Below the pieces are notes generated by a model. It was not told where the DNA came from and did no database searches. It saw only the letters and a program-made list of their open reading frames with translations. The translations under genes and the position numbers were made by a program. DNA of 64,000 nt from Tolypeutes matacus (Eukaryota; Chordata; Mammalia; Cingulata; Chlamyphoridae): contig JAKSZT010054399.1 in NCBI GenBank assembly GCA_026826555.1, positions 3,415,627-3,479,626 of the forward strand, read 5' to 3'. How positions within the stretch are numbered: position 1 is the stretch's first letter; the number at the start of each line of letters is the position of its first letter. Of the stretch, positions 11,511 through 23,060 are shown piece by piece.

Positions 11511-12892
11511 AGAAATGCATTATTGGTTTGTGTCTTCATGTCACAGAAAACTATGTTCCTTGTTGATGTTTAATATCTCAAGTGCCATGTGCCAAAACAG
11601 ACAGCAGTTACTGATTTGCTGCATCCACAGGGAGAGAGCAAATGTCTCCTGTTCATTGGGCAATAATCATGCTGAACCTATGTTTGAGAACACCCAACCG
11701 AGAGATGACAATGATGGAGCTCACTGGAGAGAATAAGCCCAGTGTACTCTTAATGCCAGTACACGATAGGCCCTTCAGGGGCCAGCCTGGTGGAATAAAG
11801 ACTCCTGGATCGGGTAGCTGGAGAGCACACTCGTGATCCCTCGGCCACGCCACCCTGTTAAGTGTGCATGGAAGAGCAAAGATGAACAGACTCCTCAGTG
11901 TGGTGTAGGGGGGTTGTTTTGGGCTGCACTGAAACCACAGGCACCGGGACAGAGAGGACTCACACTTGGGCCATGGTGTGCTGACAGCTAGGCCTGCCAA
12001 GATCAGGGACGCTGTGGACGTGCATAATGTCACGAAGGGGTGGGCTCAGGGCAGGGTTGTCTGCACACATCCCAGGTAGAGGGCTAGAGGTATGAAAGCA
12101 GGGCTGAATGAAAGCAAACCAGGGTCCATAAGTCTTCTACCCATGGCAGGCATTTAGGGAGCTCCCTTTACTATCTCTTAATTCTAAAAATCCACTGGCC
12201 CCTTAGTATTTATGAAAAGGCCTTGGGAAGAGGGAGATGATGTGACAAAAAGAGAACAGGTTTCTGAATCATACAAGTCTGGTGAGATGCTGGCTCTTCA
12301 AACTTAGCTCCAGTTGTACAAATCCTCTGAGGCCTGGTTGCCTCATCTGCTGGATAAAGATGGAAAAATTCCACCCTGGAGGAGTACAAGTCCTCTATGA
12401 GGCCTTTGAAGTTTCTGAATAAGGTAGAAAGTTTAGGATATTCATCTAAAGATTCCTTAATCCTTCAAAGACATAGAGAGTGTTCACTATGCCAGGTGGC
12501 TGGTTGTACTGCTACGGCAGAATTGGCCCAGCAATTTAAACTATCCTTAAAAAGAAGCAAGAAATTAAGGCATGTAATATTCCAATAATGCTATTTCCCT
12601 TTAAAACAATATCCCTTAAAAATGGTGCCACAAATTAGAAATCCAATTTGTAGCAAGGTTATAAAAAATTAAACTCCTACCCTCAAAGTTAGCACCTCCT
12701 TACATTAAACTATCAAATGCGACTCAAATTAATCTTGGCTCACTAACTTACATGATTCCTTTTCTTATTATCTCAAATCTTTATATATGTATTTTCTGAG
12801 TAGGACCATTACTTTGAGGCTCCAAAGAGCTACATGTTTAAAAAAGAAGGAGAAAGTAAAGGAAAGGGATGGGGTAGAATGGAATGGAATGG
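11511..12892. other. Intergenic stretch, nothing assigned
   Basis: No gene was recognised. A weak MIR-like phrase lies near 12295-12360. The minus-strand open frame 11653-12033 (126 codons) has no recognisable domain and no supporting start or splice context. Confidence 0.5.
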
Positions 12893-12941
12893 AGGGAAGG
12901 AAGGAAGGAAGGAAGGAAGGAAGGAAGGAAGGAAGGAAGGA
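12893..12941. repeat. (GGAA)n microsatellite
   Basis: About twelve tandem GGAA units, preceded by a short GGAAT-rich stretch at 12876-12892. Confidence 0.95.
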
Positions 12942-12959
12942 AAAGAAATTAAAGAAGAG

Positions 12960-13979
12960 AAAAAGCCCCTTGATTTAGCAGGGTGGTCTGTGACTTCTGC
13001 ATTCTAATTCTACCAATTAGCTCTAACACATGGTTTCTCTTGGCAGCTTTCTGCTTCCCATCACAGATGGTATGGAAAAGTCTTACTGCTGACTTTCTGG
13101 CTCTTCTTTCCTATTTTCTCTCCCCATGACTAATTTAAGAAAATCTCCACGATACCAGGACAACTGTCGGCCCTCCTCACTTCCCTGCCTTTGCCTTCTC
13201 CAGCCACCCATAGCCATGTCCCCTCCAGCACCTGAGCCTGATCTGACAACAGGGAATAAGTCAACATCCTCAGCCACATAAACCAGGGTGGCATGGATTA
13301 AGTTACATGCCAGTTGGGAATCCATAGACCCTGAAATAATTTCCGAGCTCCTGCAAGCTCCAGCTGCCCAGGCACAGCTTCTCTGCTGCCAACCAAGTCC
13401 GGAGGCTCATCAGGCAGGGAAGACCTGCAAGCCCCCAGAGCCCTCACGGGGGAGCTCTCCCTGCCCTTGCAGTCTGCATGCACTCTATGGACCTGGGCTG
13501 CTCCTCTGCCCTGCTTGCTCCACTTTGGATGTCAGCCTCGCCCATGGTAGGCAGGGCAATGCTAGTGTCTGCAGCCATGCCCTGGCTCCTTGCCCTGCGG
13601 TGGCCCACTCCCTTCTCAACGCCCATCAGCCAACAGTCAATTTAACGTGCCGTATGTGGACCAGTCCACGATGACAGGCCCACGCCTGGGTCTGCCCCTC
13701 TGCCTGGGTACATGCCTAGTCCACACACTCACTGCCTTCATTTAGCTTCCAGAATGCAGCTGGCTCTGTGGGACAGGCAGAGCAGAACAGAACATTCTGC
13801 TGGAGGCCGGAACAGGAGAGGCCCTGCAGGAACATACTCTCAGCAGTTTCTAATGACAATTACCCAATCTGAGCTTTGGGGAATGGAAAGAAAGAAACAG
13901 CTCTCTAAATGCCACAGGCAATGGGACAATCACTCCTTCCCCACGGCCAGGGTGACGGACCCGCTGCTGAGGTTGCTGG
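12960..13979. other. GC-richer intergenic stretch, no gene recognised
   Basis: Base composition rises here. The open frame at 13288-13674 (plus strand, 128 codons) has no recognisable domain and overlaps open frames on the other strand, as expected from GC-rich non-coding DNA. Confidence 0.45.
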
Positions 13980-14385
13980 GTGCCTGCATGTGGACCAAAG
14001 AAGCCTTTATTAAATACATATCTGCCAGTCAATCCACCACTTAACGACTTCCGATGGTTTCCTATTGCCTGCCAAACAGCTTGGCTTACAGAGTCCTTCA
14101 CAATCCATGATCAACATGGTTTTCCATCTTCTTTTCCCAGCACCCCTCAGTGTAGGCTCTTCGTCTGAACTACCTCCAGAGTAGCGACCCCTCCCTGGGC
14201 CCACCAGGAACTCCCCTACCTGATCACATCTCATTGTGATTAGGTGTTAGTCTGTCCACTGGATTTTTGATGTCCTAAAGGACAGGTTCAGTCCCTTATT
14301 CATCTTTATTTCGTCAGCATGTAGCACTGTAGTGGAACACCACAGACCTTCAGTGGGTGTTTGTTGAACAAAGAATGACCTCTAA
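13980..14385 (+). mobile_element. LINE-2 relic, 3' end
   Basis: It carries L2 3' landmarks in order: a diverged TTTCCTATTGCCTGCCAAAC block, a 'gtcccttattcatctttattt' block, the TAGCACTGTAGTGGAACACC region, and a terminal GTGGGTGTTTGTTGAACAAAGAATG. Confidence 0.7.
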
Positions 14386-16125
14386 AGCTGAATGTCCACA
14401 CCAAAGATGAGAACTCAGGGGATTAACCATGGTTAGGAATGGACAAGGAGATAAGAATTCAGCAAGTCATAACAAAGCCCAGGACCACTTCTGGTTCAGG
14501 AAATCATGGAAGGCTTTATGGAGGAAATAGCATGTGTGTTGTGGCCTGGTGATTTCAACAGGTAGAGATGGGAGAAGGGCATGCAGTGGAAGGCATGCCC
14601 AGAAGTGGAGAGATGCCGAGAATGTTCCAGAAATAGCAGACACAGTTTTCCTAGAACATATGCTATGTGAAGATGAGATGCGGAGGGGAAAGAGGCTAGG
14701 AAGCACCGGCCGCCAGTTCATCACAGGCCCGAAATGCCCGGCTCAGCCACGTGGCCGTATTTCAGTCGCGGTGGTAAACAAATGGAGGTTGTCTAGACCC
14801 AGCCAGGGCCAGGGCAGTGACATGATGACTGGGGCTGAGCTGTCCCTTCTGCCTTTGCCAGGAAACTTATTAGAGGGAGGTTGCTGAGGTTTCGGTCCTG
14901 AGGGGTGAGCTCACTGACACGGGAGTGAATTAAATGCACGGGGTGGGTGAGGGAAGCCACTTTCACTATCATTCATTTGCAAACCCTAGACAGGGCCCTA
15001 GATCTGACCGCTTCTGTTGCGTTTACCGGTGTCATTTAGACACTGTCTGAAAGAAGAAAAAGAAAGTGTTTCAAGCTCGGAAAGACCAACCCAAGGGTTC
15101 TGCTTTAGTCCTGGTCATTCTCACCCAGCCAATGCAACCAAGCGGACAGGTGGGGGGAATAAGGCCACCAGGTTTGTCCCCCACGTGGGTGGGAAGGCCA
15201 CGCTCAGAGACCCACACCTGGGGCCGGGTTTGAAAGGGGTGGCTGGGGGAGGCCTTTGCCCACACTCTCGGGGGCTCAGGATGACACAAGCGTCTCTCCA
15301 TGTACCCTGGGCCCCGAGCTGCTCTTCCTTCCCCACCTCTGCCTTGCACAGGGTTCTAGTCTGCAGTGGCCTCCTCTGCTGAAAGCATTCACCCAGCGAG
15401 GCAGAGCCAGCCACAGAATGGGCCTGGGACTATGTGGTAGTTATAACCACCCCTGGCTCCTTTCTCCCCTTAGATCAGGCTCAAGTAAGAGTGGGAACTA
15501 AAAGTTCCAAGAAATGCCATTTTAAAGTGATTTTTATCGGCCTGTCCAGAGAAGAGCCGGTCCCCAATGCTTCTGCATTCCTACACCTCCGTCCAAACGA
15601 CGCTGAACCCTTCTTGTCCCTGGGCTGTCTCCTGAATGCTTGCACCGTCCCGCCTGCCTGAAGGATCCGCAGAGGCAGGAGCTGCTGCCCGGACCCCTGG
15701 CTAGCCTTGCCCTCAGGCCCGCTCCTCAGTCCAGCTTTGTGGGTCAAGGTGCAATGGGCAGTAGCGGGTTAATGCCGCCTCATCCAGCTGGCACCTGCCA
15801 CAGAGCTCTGTGCAGAAAACACCCAGTGCCAAGGCTCTGGGGGACAGGACAAAGCCTGCACACTATGTCACCACCCCAGTCACTGATCGGCAGGGTGGGT
15901 ACCCTGTTTAATCCGTTTTATTCCTAAACGGGTTTACAAACCTGCCTGTAGCAAGTCTGACAATTGAAACAAAGCTTTAAGGAAGAGAAAGAAGGTCAGA
16001 GGACACTTTAAAAATCCCAGAATCTTTCTCCCATCAAGGTCTTTCAGTGAGGAGAAAAATGGTTTTCCATTTAAAAAAAGAAAGAAAAGAAAAACAATAT
16101 TGTGGGAGATTAAGAAAATGAATGA
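14386..16125. other. GC-rich intergenic stretch, no gene recognised
   Basis: CpG dinucleotides are commoner than in the flanks, but spacing and density do not make a clear CpG island. Open frames on both strands (for example 15017-15382 and 15071-15349) overlap and lack domains. Confidence 0.45.
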
Positions 16126-16311
16126 GGGAAGCGGCTGTGGCTCAATCAGTAGGGCTCCCGTTTACCATGTGGGAGGCCCCGGGTTCGGTTCCCGGGACCT
16201 CCTGGTGAAGGCAAGCCCGCCCGCACGGCGTGGTTAGCTGACCCAGCGAGCACAAGCAGAAAGGGGGGGATAAATGAATAAATAAATAAAATCTTAAAAA
16301 AAAAAAAAAAA
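16126..16311 (+). mobile_element. DAS-type SINE, full length
   Basis: It has the same head, B box (GGGTTCGGTTCCC), body and TAAATAAATAAAATCTT tail as the copy at 8600. Target-site duplication AAGAAAATGAATGA occurs at 16112-16125 and 16312-16325 without mismatch. The near identity of the two copies suggests a young subfamily. Confidence 0.95.
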
Positions 16312-16824
16312 AAGAAAATGAATGAAAGGCTTATCAAGCAGTTTACTCCTTCCAGGTTGCATTTCACAATCATTACCTTTCTTTCTTGAACGAAAACCTG
16401 ATCAATCCATAGGATAAATGGTCTGCTTTCCTGAGGCAAAATTTTCCCAGGAAAGATGAGGTGGCAGTTTCTCGGAGGCCACTTCTTCAAGTAAAACTGC
16501 AGGAGGCAGCTAGTTTCCAGGGCTGAGTTAAGGATCCCCCTCCCCACCCCGGCTCCCTAAGATAAAGCATTTGGAATCTTACTAACTTCCCCCAGAAAGA
16601 CAACAAAGAAGGCTGATTTAAAAAAAATAAATTTTTTTAAAACCCACTCGATTTTGACCCCTAGGAGCCAAGAAAGAAAACGGGTGCTATGGGCAGCTCT
16701 GACGTCCTGTACCCCAGTGCTCCTGGGCCCAGGGAGGGGCAGCGCGGGGAGGAGGGGCTGCCCTGGGTGCCACAGGAAGAGCAGCCCCTTCCCGAGGCCG
16801 CCCTTTGCCGTCTGGTCTGACTTA

Positions 16825-16985
16825 ATCCTCAGGCAACCCTACGCATTAAGGAGCTACTAGAACTATCTCCATTGTTCAGATGAGAAAACAGAGGCCCAGA
16901 GAGGTTAAGGGACTTGTCCAAGAGCACACAGGAATCTGAACACCGGCCTGTCTGAGACCCCGCCTTCCTTCATGCTCTGCCTTGT
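16825..16985 (-). mobile_element. MIR relic
   Basis: It reads as a MIR reverse complement with the well-kept core AGATGAGAAAACAGAGGCCC, then AGAGAGGTTAAGGGACTTGT and a diverged CAAGAGCACACAGG segment. Confidence 0.8.
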
Positions 16986-17237
16986 GGGCCAGCCAAGTTC
17001 TCCACCAACCTTGCCGGCGGGCCCCTCAGGGCTGGGGTCAGGGGGAGGAACACGGGTGATCAGAACAGCCAGGGTCTAAGTATGGGGACAAAATCAGGGA
17101 CATGGATATAGGTGAACAATACCTCACATACTCCTACAGCACTGCTCTTACCTCCAGCCCCCACTCTCCCAGCAGCCCCCCCAAGACTGATCCCACATTC
17201 CATCTATCCCTCGAGCCATGGGTAACCCCGTGCCCAG

Positions 17238-17647
17238 TGTCTTAGTCTGCTGGGGCCGCTGTTTCAAAGTACACAAACCAGGAGGCTTAAAACCACAGGG
17301 AGCCACGGTCGCCCAGTTCTGGAGGCCGCTAGCCTGAGTCCCAGGGATCAGCAGGGCCAGGCTCCCTTGAAGTCTGGAGGGAAGGAACTGGGCCGTGCCT
17401 TGCTCCTGGATCTGGCAGTGGCCAGTGCCTGGCACTCCTTGGCATTTATCGGCCTTTTCCCCTCCTTCTGTGTGTAGATTCCCCTTTCTTATAAGGACAC
17501 CAGCTCATTGGAGTAGGGCTCACACTAATGCAGCTTGACCTTACCTTAAATAGCCATATCTTCACTTCAAGGACCCTTTCTCCAGATAAGGTCACATTCG
17601 CCGGACTTGAACAGGGGCGGCTGGGAGACACAATTCAACTCGTAACA
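17238..17647 (-). mobile_element. MST/MLT1-like MaLR LTR
   Basis: The reverse-complement LTR starts TGTCTTAGTCTGCTGGGGCC and ends AACTCGTAACA. Flanking pentamers CCCAG (17233-17237) and GCCAG (17648-17652) match at four of five positions. Internal phrases such as TTCTTATAAGGACACCAG are standard for MST/MLT1. It differs from the abundant local family and is probably older. Confidence 0.8.
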
Positions 17648-18239
17648 GCCAGGTAGTACAAATGTAAAATAAAAACATCCAGCCTAATGAAATGCGGCAT
17701 AAGAAAACAAATTTAAAATATGTGGTCTCCTCTTTTCCCTCTGAGTCTTCATGGGAATGTAGAGGGCAAAACCGAGGCTATTTACTAATGATGTTTTTTC
17801 TTTATTTTTCCCCTTTCCTCTGTTCAGCTACCTGGAAGGTTAAAGGAGTAGAAATTGCCAAGGACAAAACAAATGTAGGGAATATCATTTTCAAATGTCT
17901 TGTTTTTTTTTTTTCTTCTTCTTGAAAATCACTTGTAAAGACCCATTGAACCACCTGCATGACTTTACTGGATTGTCTAGAACCTTCTGTCCTGGGACCC
18001 TCCACCCAGGGTCCTCACAAACCTTGGCTTCAGTTTGTTGATTCACTGAGCTGCCCCAAGCCAGAGTCTTCTTCATACACAATGCACAGAATAGTCACTG
18101 TTGATGAGTGCCCATTTGGACCCATAAAATTTATGTAAGAAATCAGACCTAAATTATTCAAGGCCTCACATTTAGCATTTTTAGTTTCATTAGTCAAGGG
18201 AGTAAGGGAATATAGTTGTGTTATTACACCCCAGCAAAG

Positions 18240-18592
18240 ACTTTTTTTAATCCCTCTCCTGAGTCACTAATTTTCTCCATTGCAATTATTACTTTCCAAA
18301 GGCTTCGGGGGAAGGCTCCAAAGGAGCCAAATCTTCAGTCGCCTGTCTCTGGTGTTAGTTATGTGATACCTGGCAGCCTTCGTGCTGGTGGAAGGCAAAC
18401 GGCCGCTTCTCATTACTGAGAGCAGTGGGATGTCGGGATAGCTCTGTAGCTGGCAGTGCTTCAATCAAAGTCTGAAGTTGCAAAAAAATCACCTTGCCTC
18501 TCTACGCTATTAATCTCTAATGAGAAAATAGCATTTATTTATTCCACATAGACTCTGGGGAAACAACTACCAAAAAGCTATCCAAATGCATA
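18240..18592. other. Repeat-poor block, candidate conserved non-coding element
   Basis: No repeat signature was seen. The block holds several retained CpGs, a TGATTGAAGC-type motif on the reverse strand, and TAAT-type homeodomain cores (for example ATTAATCTCTAATGAG near 18510). It ends at the SINE target at 18597. Function is inferred from composition only. Confidence 0.3.
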
Positions 18593-18610
18593 GAATCGAG
18601 AGGCCTGCTT

Positions 18611-19041
18611 TTTTTTTTTTTTTTTTAAGATTTATTTTATTTATTTATTACCCTTCGTTGTTTTGTGCTCGCTGTCTGCTCTCTGTGTGTTCTTCTGTGC
18701 CTCCTTGTCTTCTCTTTAGGTGGCACCAGGAACCGATCCTGGGACCTTCCGGAGTGGGAGAGAGGTGCTCAGTCTCTTGCACCACCTCAGCTCCCTGGTT
18801 TGCTGCGTCTCTTATTTGTCTCTCCTCTGTGTCTCTTCTTGTTGCGTCATCTTGCTGCACCAGCTCTCTGGGCGGGCCAGCACTTCTGTGCGGACCAGCT
18901 CTCCTGCACAGGTCAGCACTCCTGTGCAGACTAGCACTCCGCGTGGGCCAGCTTGCCTTTCACCGGGAGGCCCTGGGAATCGAACCGTGGACCTCCTATG
19001 TGGTAGGCGGGAGCCCAATCACTTGAGCCACATCCGTATCC
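18611..19041 (-). mobile_element. Composite DAS-type SINE, long form
   Basis: Target duplications CGAGAGGCCTGCTTTT (18597-18612) and CGAGAGGGCTGCTTTT (19042-19057) frame the element; one base differs. On the minus strand it has two tRNA-like modules, with B-box-like GGTTCGATTCCC near 18970 and a second head near 18720. Between them lie degenerate units of the CCAGCACTCCTGTGCAG type. The tail is AAATAAATAAAATAAATCTT plus poly(A). Confidence 0.92.
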
Positions 19042-19057
19042 CGAGAGGGCTGCTTTT

Positions 19058-19816
19058 GAACAGCCATTCCTCCTCTTGCAGTGGGTTTAGCAGCAACCTA
19101 TTCCCAGGACTGCTACTCTCCTGCATCCTACCTCTTTCTAGCCGCTGCTGTCTACAGAAGTAATTAGCAGATGTTAGAGGAAGGCATTTGAGACAACTAG
19201 GACATAGCTGGTGCTTTCTCCTTGCTATAAATCAAAGCAAAATAAAAAATTAAAAGAGCACTAAAGAAAGGAGAAGCTTGGAGAGAAAGTAAGCAGGCTG
19301 TCAAAAGCAATTTATACAAGAGACAAACACTCATATATTGGTCTCCTTCCAAGATCTCCAAAACCTCTCTATAAATCAGCAGTTTCGTTGCATGTGAAAG
19401 CCTTTGCACTAATAAATGCTCACCAGGAACATTAGTCTACAGTAGAAAAATATTCTTAAGGGATAAATGATGATCTACAAGTAGAAATAATTCACCAGAG
19501 CTTCCCCTGTCCCCCTGAGAGAGTTGGTGTAAGGACATCGTTTAAATATTCACTTGTAACAGACAATCATTGTGTTGGTTGGTTTGCACTGCATGACCTG
19601 CTTTTGGGAAATGCCTCTCCCACCCTGTGACTTCACCTGAGCCATTGTTCCTGTGGCCTTGCCTGCCGTGCACAGGAATAAGCAAGGCCTGCTCCCTTCA
19701 AGAAGGCCCTCAGTGGTCACTGAATCCTGGCATTTCACGCCCTTGGGTAATCCTGTCCCACGTTACACCAGAGTTGGTCTGTGTGATCAACAGAACACAG
19801 TAGAAGTGGTGGTAGA
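19058..19816. other. Intergenic stretch, nothing recognised
   Basis: AT-rich sequence without recognised repeat or gene. Confidence 0.5.
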
Positions 19817-21382
19817 TGTGACAGTTTGACCCCAGAAGATCATGTCCTTAGACTAATCCATTCCTGTGCATATAAACCTATTGCAGATGGGAACTTTTGA
19901 TTAGATTCAGCAAGGGATCTTCCTTTTGATTCAATCACTTCAGTAGGGCATGGTCCAGGGTGGCTCTTAATCTTTTCCCTAGAGTTCTTTTTTAATGTAT
20001 AAACTTGATTTCAACTTCAAAAAATAAAATAACAGAGCTGCCTTAACAAACCATGGCAGCATCACCTTAAAAAATCCTGTCCAGACATTATCCTATCCAA
20101 CCCAAAAACAAACTCAATTCTTTCTCCGGGGTTCCGAAAGACGAATAAATGAGCACAGATTGGGAAAATGACATGAACTATGTCTCCTTCTTAATGAAAA
20201 AAAATGAAGGAAAAACTCAGCTTAATCATATTCACATTCTATAAAACTAAATCTCAATTCTTTTTTTTTTTTTACCTTTAGCATTGATATAGTACCTTCT
20301 TTGCCTTTGCTGCAAAAATATTATACTACTACTGTTAACTATATAAGTTATATTAGTTGTATTTTCCCATGTATCACCATATTCTTAACAACTTGTAAGA
20401 GGAACATTCTTGTATTTGTATTGTTAACCACAGTCTTCATCTACCACCAAAATCACTATATTATACAGCCCCTAGATTATCCTCTGTCTTTCAATTAACA
20501 TTAACTTTCCTAGACTACCCCTTTCAGCCACATCACATTGCTAAATCAGCAGTGTTAGTTATACTCATTATAACATTACCATCAGCTCTATCCATTTCCA
20601 CATATTTACAATCAACCTTATTAAACATTCTACATGCATTCAGCATCAGCTCCCCTTTCTCAACCCACATTCTGTCTCCTACTAAATTATACTCTATAGT
20701 TTAACACTATAAATTTACTCATCATATTTAGTTTTTATCAGTGAGAACAAACAATAGTCATTCCTTTGTGTCTGACTTATTTTACTCAGCATAATATCCG
20801 CAAGGTTCATCCATGTTGTCATGAGCTTCCCCAGTTCATTTTTTCTTGCAGCTGAATAGTATTCCATCATCTGTATATACCATATTTTGTTTATCCATTC
20901 ATCTGTTGATGGGCACTTAGGTTGTTTCCATTTTTAGTATTAGGAATTCTTCATAAATGGGAGAGACATGCAGAGTCATGGAAAGAAGGCTGCAGGAGCA
21001 GACTGAAGCCTCCAGAAGTTGAGCTCACAGAATCTGGGAGAGAGAAAAGCCATAGACAGAGCAGCCCAAAGCTGAAAGCAGTGAGGCCTGGAGGAGAGGG
21101 GAGAGATGAGCGGACCCTGCCATGTGCCTGATTGCCCACAGATGAGCTCAGGGAGAAAGTGAGCCTGGAGAAGGCAGAAACCAGCAGAGCCACCACTGAG
21201 CCCTGCCACGAGTGGAATCCATGATCGTCAGCAACCGACCTTCGGGAAGAGAGCTTTGCTTGATGGCTTGATGTGTACAGTTTCATGGCCTCAAAACTGT
21301 AAGCTTCTACCTAATAAATTCCCGTTATAAAAGCCAACCCATTTCTGGTATTTCACTCCCAGCAGCTTTTAGCAAACTAAAA
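19817..21382 (+). mobile_element. MaLR-type solo LTR, copy D, split by an L1
   Basis: The 5' part begins TGTGACAGTTTGACCCCAG and proceeds through the family's AATCCATTCCTGTG block to about 19984. It resumes at about 20946 with CATAAATGGGAGAGACATGC and ends near TTAGCAAACTAAAAG. Removing the L1 (19985-20945) leaves an LTR of somewhat over 600 bases, longer than other copies and probably carrying extra GA-rich sequence. Confidence 0.78.
19985..20945 (-). mobile_element. L1 3' end, 5'-truncated, inside LTR copy D
   Basis: On the minus strand it carries typical L1M 3' sequence: a TATTCAGCTGCAAGAAAAAA region, AACATGGATGAACCTTGCGG, and ATGCTGAGTAAAATAAGTCA. Left and right flanks share an AGTTCTT/AATTCTT motif, a plausible decayed target duplication. 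It interrupts an LTR and is therefore younger than it. Confidence 0.8.
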
Positions 21383-21409
21383 GAGAAGATCGTTTTCAAG
21401 AGGAGATTA

Positions 21410-21795
21410 TAGACAATGGTGGCTTCTGAATTGGGTCCAATCTCAATATCTCCCTCTTTCTCTCTCTACTCAGGAAGAGTTGCCACATGGAGAGGACGTT
21501 CAGGCAACCTGTGGACAGGCCACATGGCAAGTAATGGAAGCCTCTGGCTGTCGGCGACCAAGAAACTGCAGCCTGCCAGCAAGCATGTGGGTGAACCTGG
21601 CAGTCGGGTCTCCAGTCCCAGCTGAGCCTTGAGAAGATACAGTCTTAGCCCACAGCTTGACCCTGAGACACAGCCTCCTAGCTAAGTTGCTCCCTGATTC
21701 TGGTCTAACAAAAACTAGGTGAGAAAAAAAAATTTTTTTTTAAGTTGCTAAAATTTGGAGTAATTTTCTATGTAGCAACAGATAGTTAATTCAAT
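21410..21795 (+). mobile_element. MaLR (MLT1/MST-like) LTR, 3' half
   Basis: The right end AAGTTGCTAAAATTTGGAGT followed by a TATGTAGCAACAGATAGTTA phrase is the classic MaLR LTR 3' terminus. The upstream CCAGCTGAGCCTTGAGAAG and CACAGCCTCCTAGCTAAGTT also fit. The 5' half is missing or too diverged. Confidence 0.7.
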
Positions 21796-21954
21796 GGCCG
21801 ACCAGATTATTCCAAACCCCTAAATACACTGAGTGCCCTGATTGGTCCAGGGTGGAAATGCAATCTAAGAAGGACCAGTCGGAATCTTTTTCAAGGACTG
21901 ATGCAGAGAGCAGGTGACAAAGGTATAGCCATTTTCTCTGCGATCATCCAGAAG

Positions 21955-22632
21955 CAGTACTGCCTCCCCAGGGACATTTGGAAAAATAGGGGTGGGGGGC
22001 GATTTTTAGTAGTCACAATGAAAGGATGTGCTATTGGCATTTGTTTCCTGGAAGCCACATGTGGTAGCTTGGATCTATGTACCCCAGAAAAACATGTTCT
22101 TAAACTTAATCCATTCCTGTGGGTTATAACCTATTGTAAATAAGATCTCTTCAAGATGTTACTTCAGTTAAAGGTGGCCCAAAGGAATCAAGTTTGCTTT
22201 CATGCAGATTACTGAAGTCCTTTATAAACAAAGTGAAAGTCAGATAGAAAAAAGACGTGGAGAGCAGCCAGAACCTGAAAGTCAATGGGACCTAGAAGAA
22301 AAGAGAGAAGCCAGCAAAGTCTGCCATGTGCATTGCCATGTGATACAATAGGCAAGGGCCAAGGATCACTGTCTACCAGCCCCAGAGCTCTACAGTCTTC
22401 TAGGGGAAAGCATCACCTTGACGACACCTTGATTTCAGACTTCTCCTAACCTCAATACTTTGAGCCAATATATTCCTGTTGTTTAAACCAACCCATTGCA
22501 TGCTGTTTGTTTTAGAAGCCAGGAAATTAAAAACACCAGAGATGCCAAATATCCTGCAATTCATGGGACAGTTCCACATAGCAAAGAATTGTCCATTCAA
22601 GTCATCAATAGCTCTGTCATTAAAAAACCCTG
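21955..22632 (+). mobile_element. MER20 (hAT-Charlie) DNA transposon, split by an LTR
   Basis: Left part (21955-22059): CCCCAGGGACATTTGGAAAA, GTAGTCACAATGAAAGGATG, and CTATTGGCATTTG. Right part (22536-22632): CCAGAGATGCCAAATATCCTG, ACAGTTCCACATAGCAAAGA, and the terminal AAAAAACCCTGG. Together they give the MER20 consensus order, with LTR copy E between them. MER20 is a short non-autonomous hAT element ancestral to placental mammals. Confidence 0.85.
22060..22535 (+). mobile_element. MaLR-type solo LTR, copy E, complete, inside MER20
   Basis: The 476-base LTR runs from TGTGGTAGCTTGGATCTATG to AGGAAATTAAAAACA. Flanking pentamers CCACA (22055-22059) and CCAGA (22536-22540) differ at one base, a 5-base MaLR duplication. 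The poly(A)-signal region is altered (AATATATTCC where relatives have AATAAATTCC). Confidence 0.88.
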
Positions 22633-22924
22633 GCCTGATAGCTTCATCACTTTTTTCTTTTTCTTTTTTGCCATGTGGAGAGAGCTTTTATGAGAATGAA
22701 GCAAACCTAGAGGACAGCAGAACCAAGATATATTGAGAAAAAGACCAAGTTCTGATGATAGAATTTGAATCCCTGGATCCAGCCATGCCTGAAGCATACT
22801 TTTGCTTCATACCTTTTGACCTTCCCAATTACATATGCCAATAAATTTTCTTTTATGTTTAAAACACATTAAGGTGTGTTACTGATATGTGCCATCAAAA
22901 AGAATCACAGCTTCTGCATCATTT

Positions 22925-23060
22925 AATCATCCATTGGTTCAAATAATATTTATTGAAACTTTACTATGTGCAAGCCACTGGTTTAGATCCTGGGGATACA
23001 TAGTTAAAGATGGCATATTCCATAATGACAAGGAGTTAACTAATAACTACAATGCAGAGA
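22925..23060 (+). mobile_element. L1ME-like 3' end fragment
   Basis: A TAATATTTATTGAAACTTTAC stretch followed by TATGTGCAAGCCACTGG and ATCCTGGGGATACATAG resembles the L1ME4-type 3' end. Short and diverged. Confidence 0.5.

Noticed and set aside
13288..13674. 128-codon open frame in GC-rich DNA
   Set aside because: Overlaps frames on the other strand, no recognisable domain, proline/serine/cysteine-rich composition typical of translated non-coding GC-rich sequence.
13100..16050. CpG island/promoter
   Set aside because: GC content is raised but CpG density is moderate and dispersed, with an L2 in the middle and no associated first exon or splice donor recognised.
18611..19041. tRNA genes suggested by A-box and B-box motifs (also at 8600, 16126, 39882, 57319)
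   Set aside because: These are heads of SINEs with A-rich tails and target duplications; the tRNA fold is not kept.
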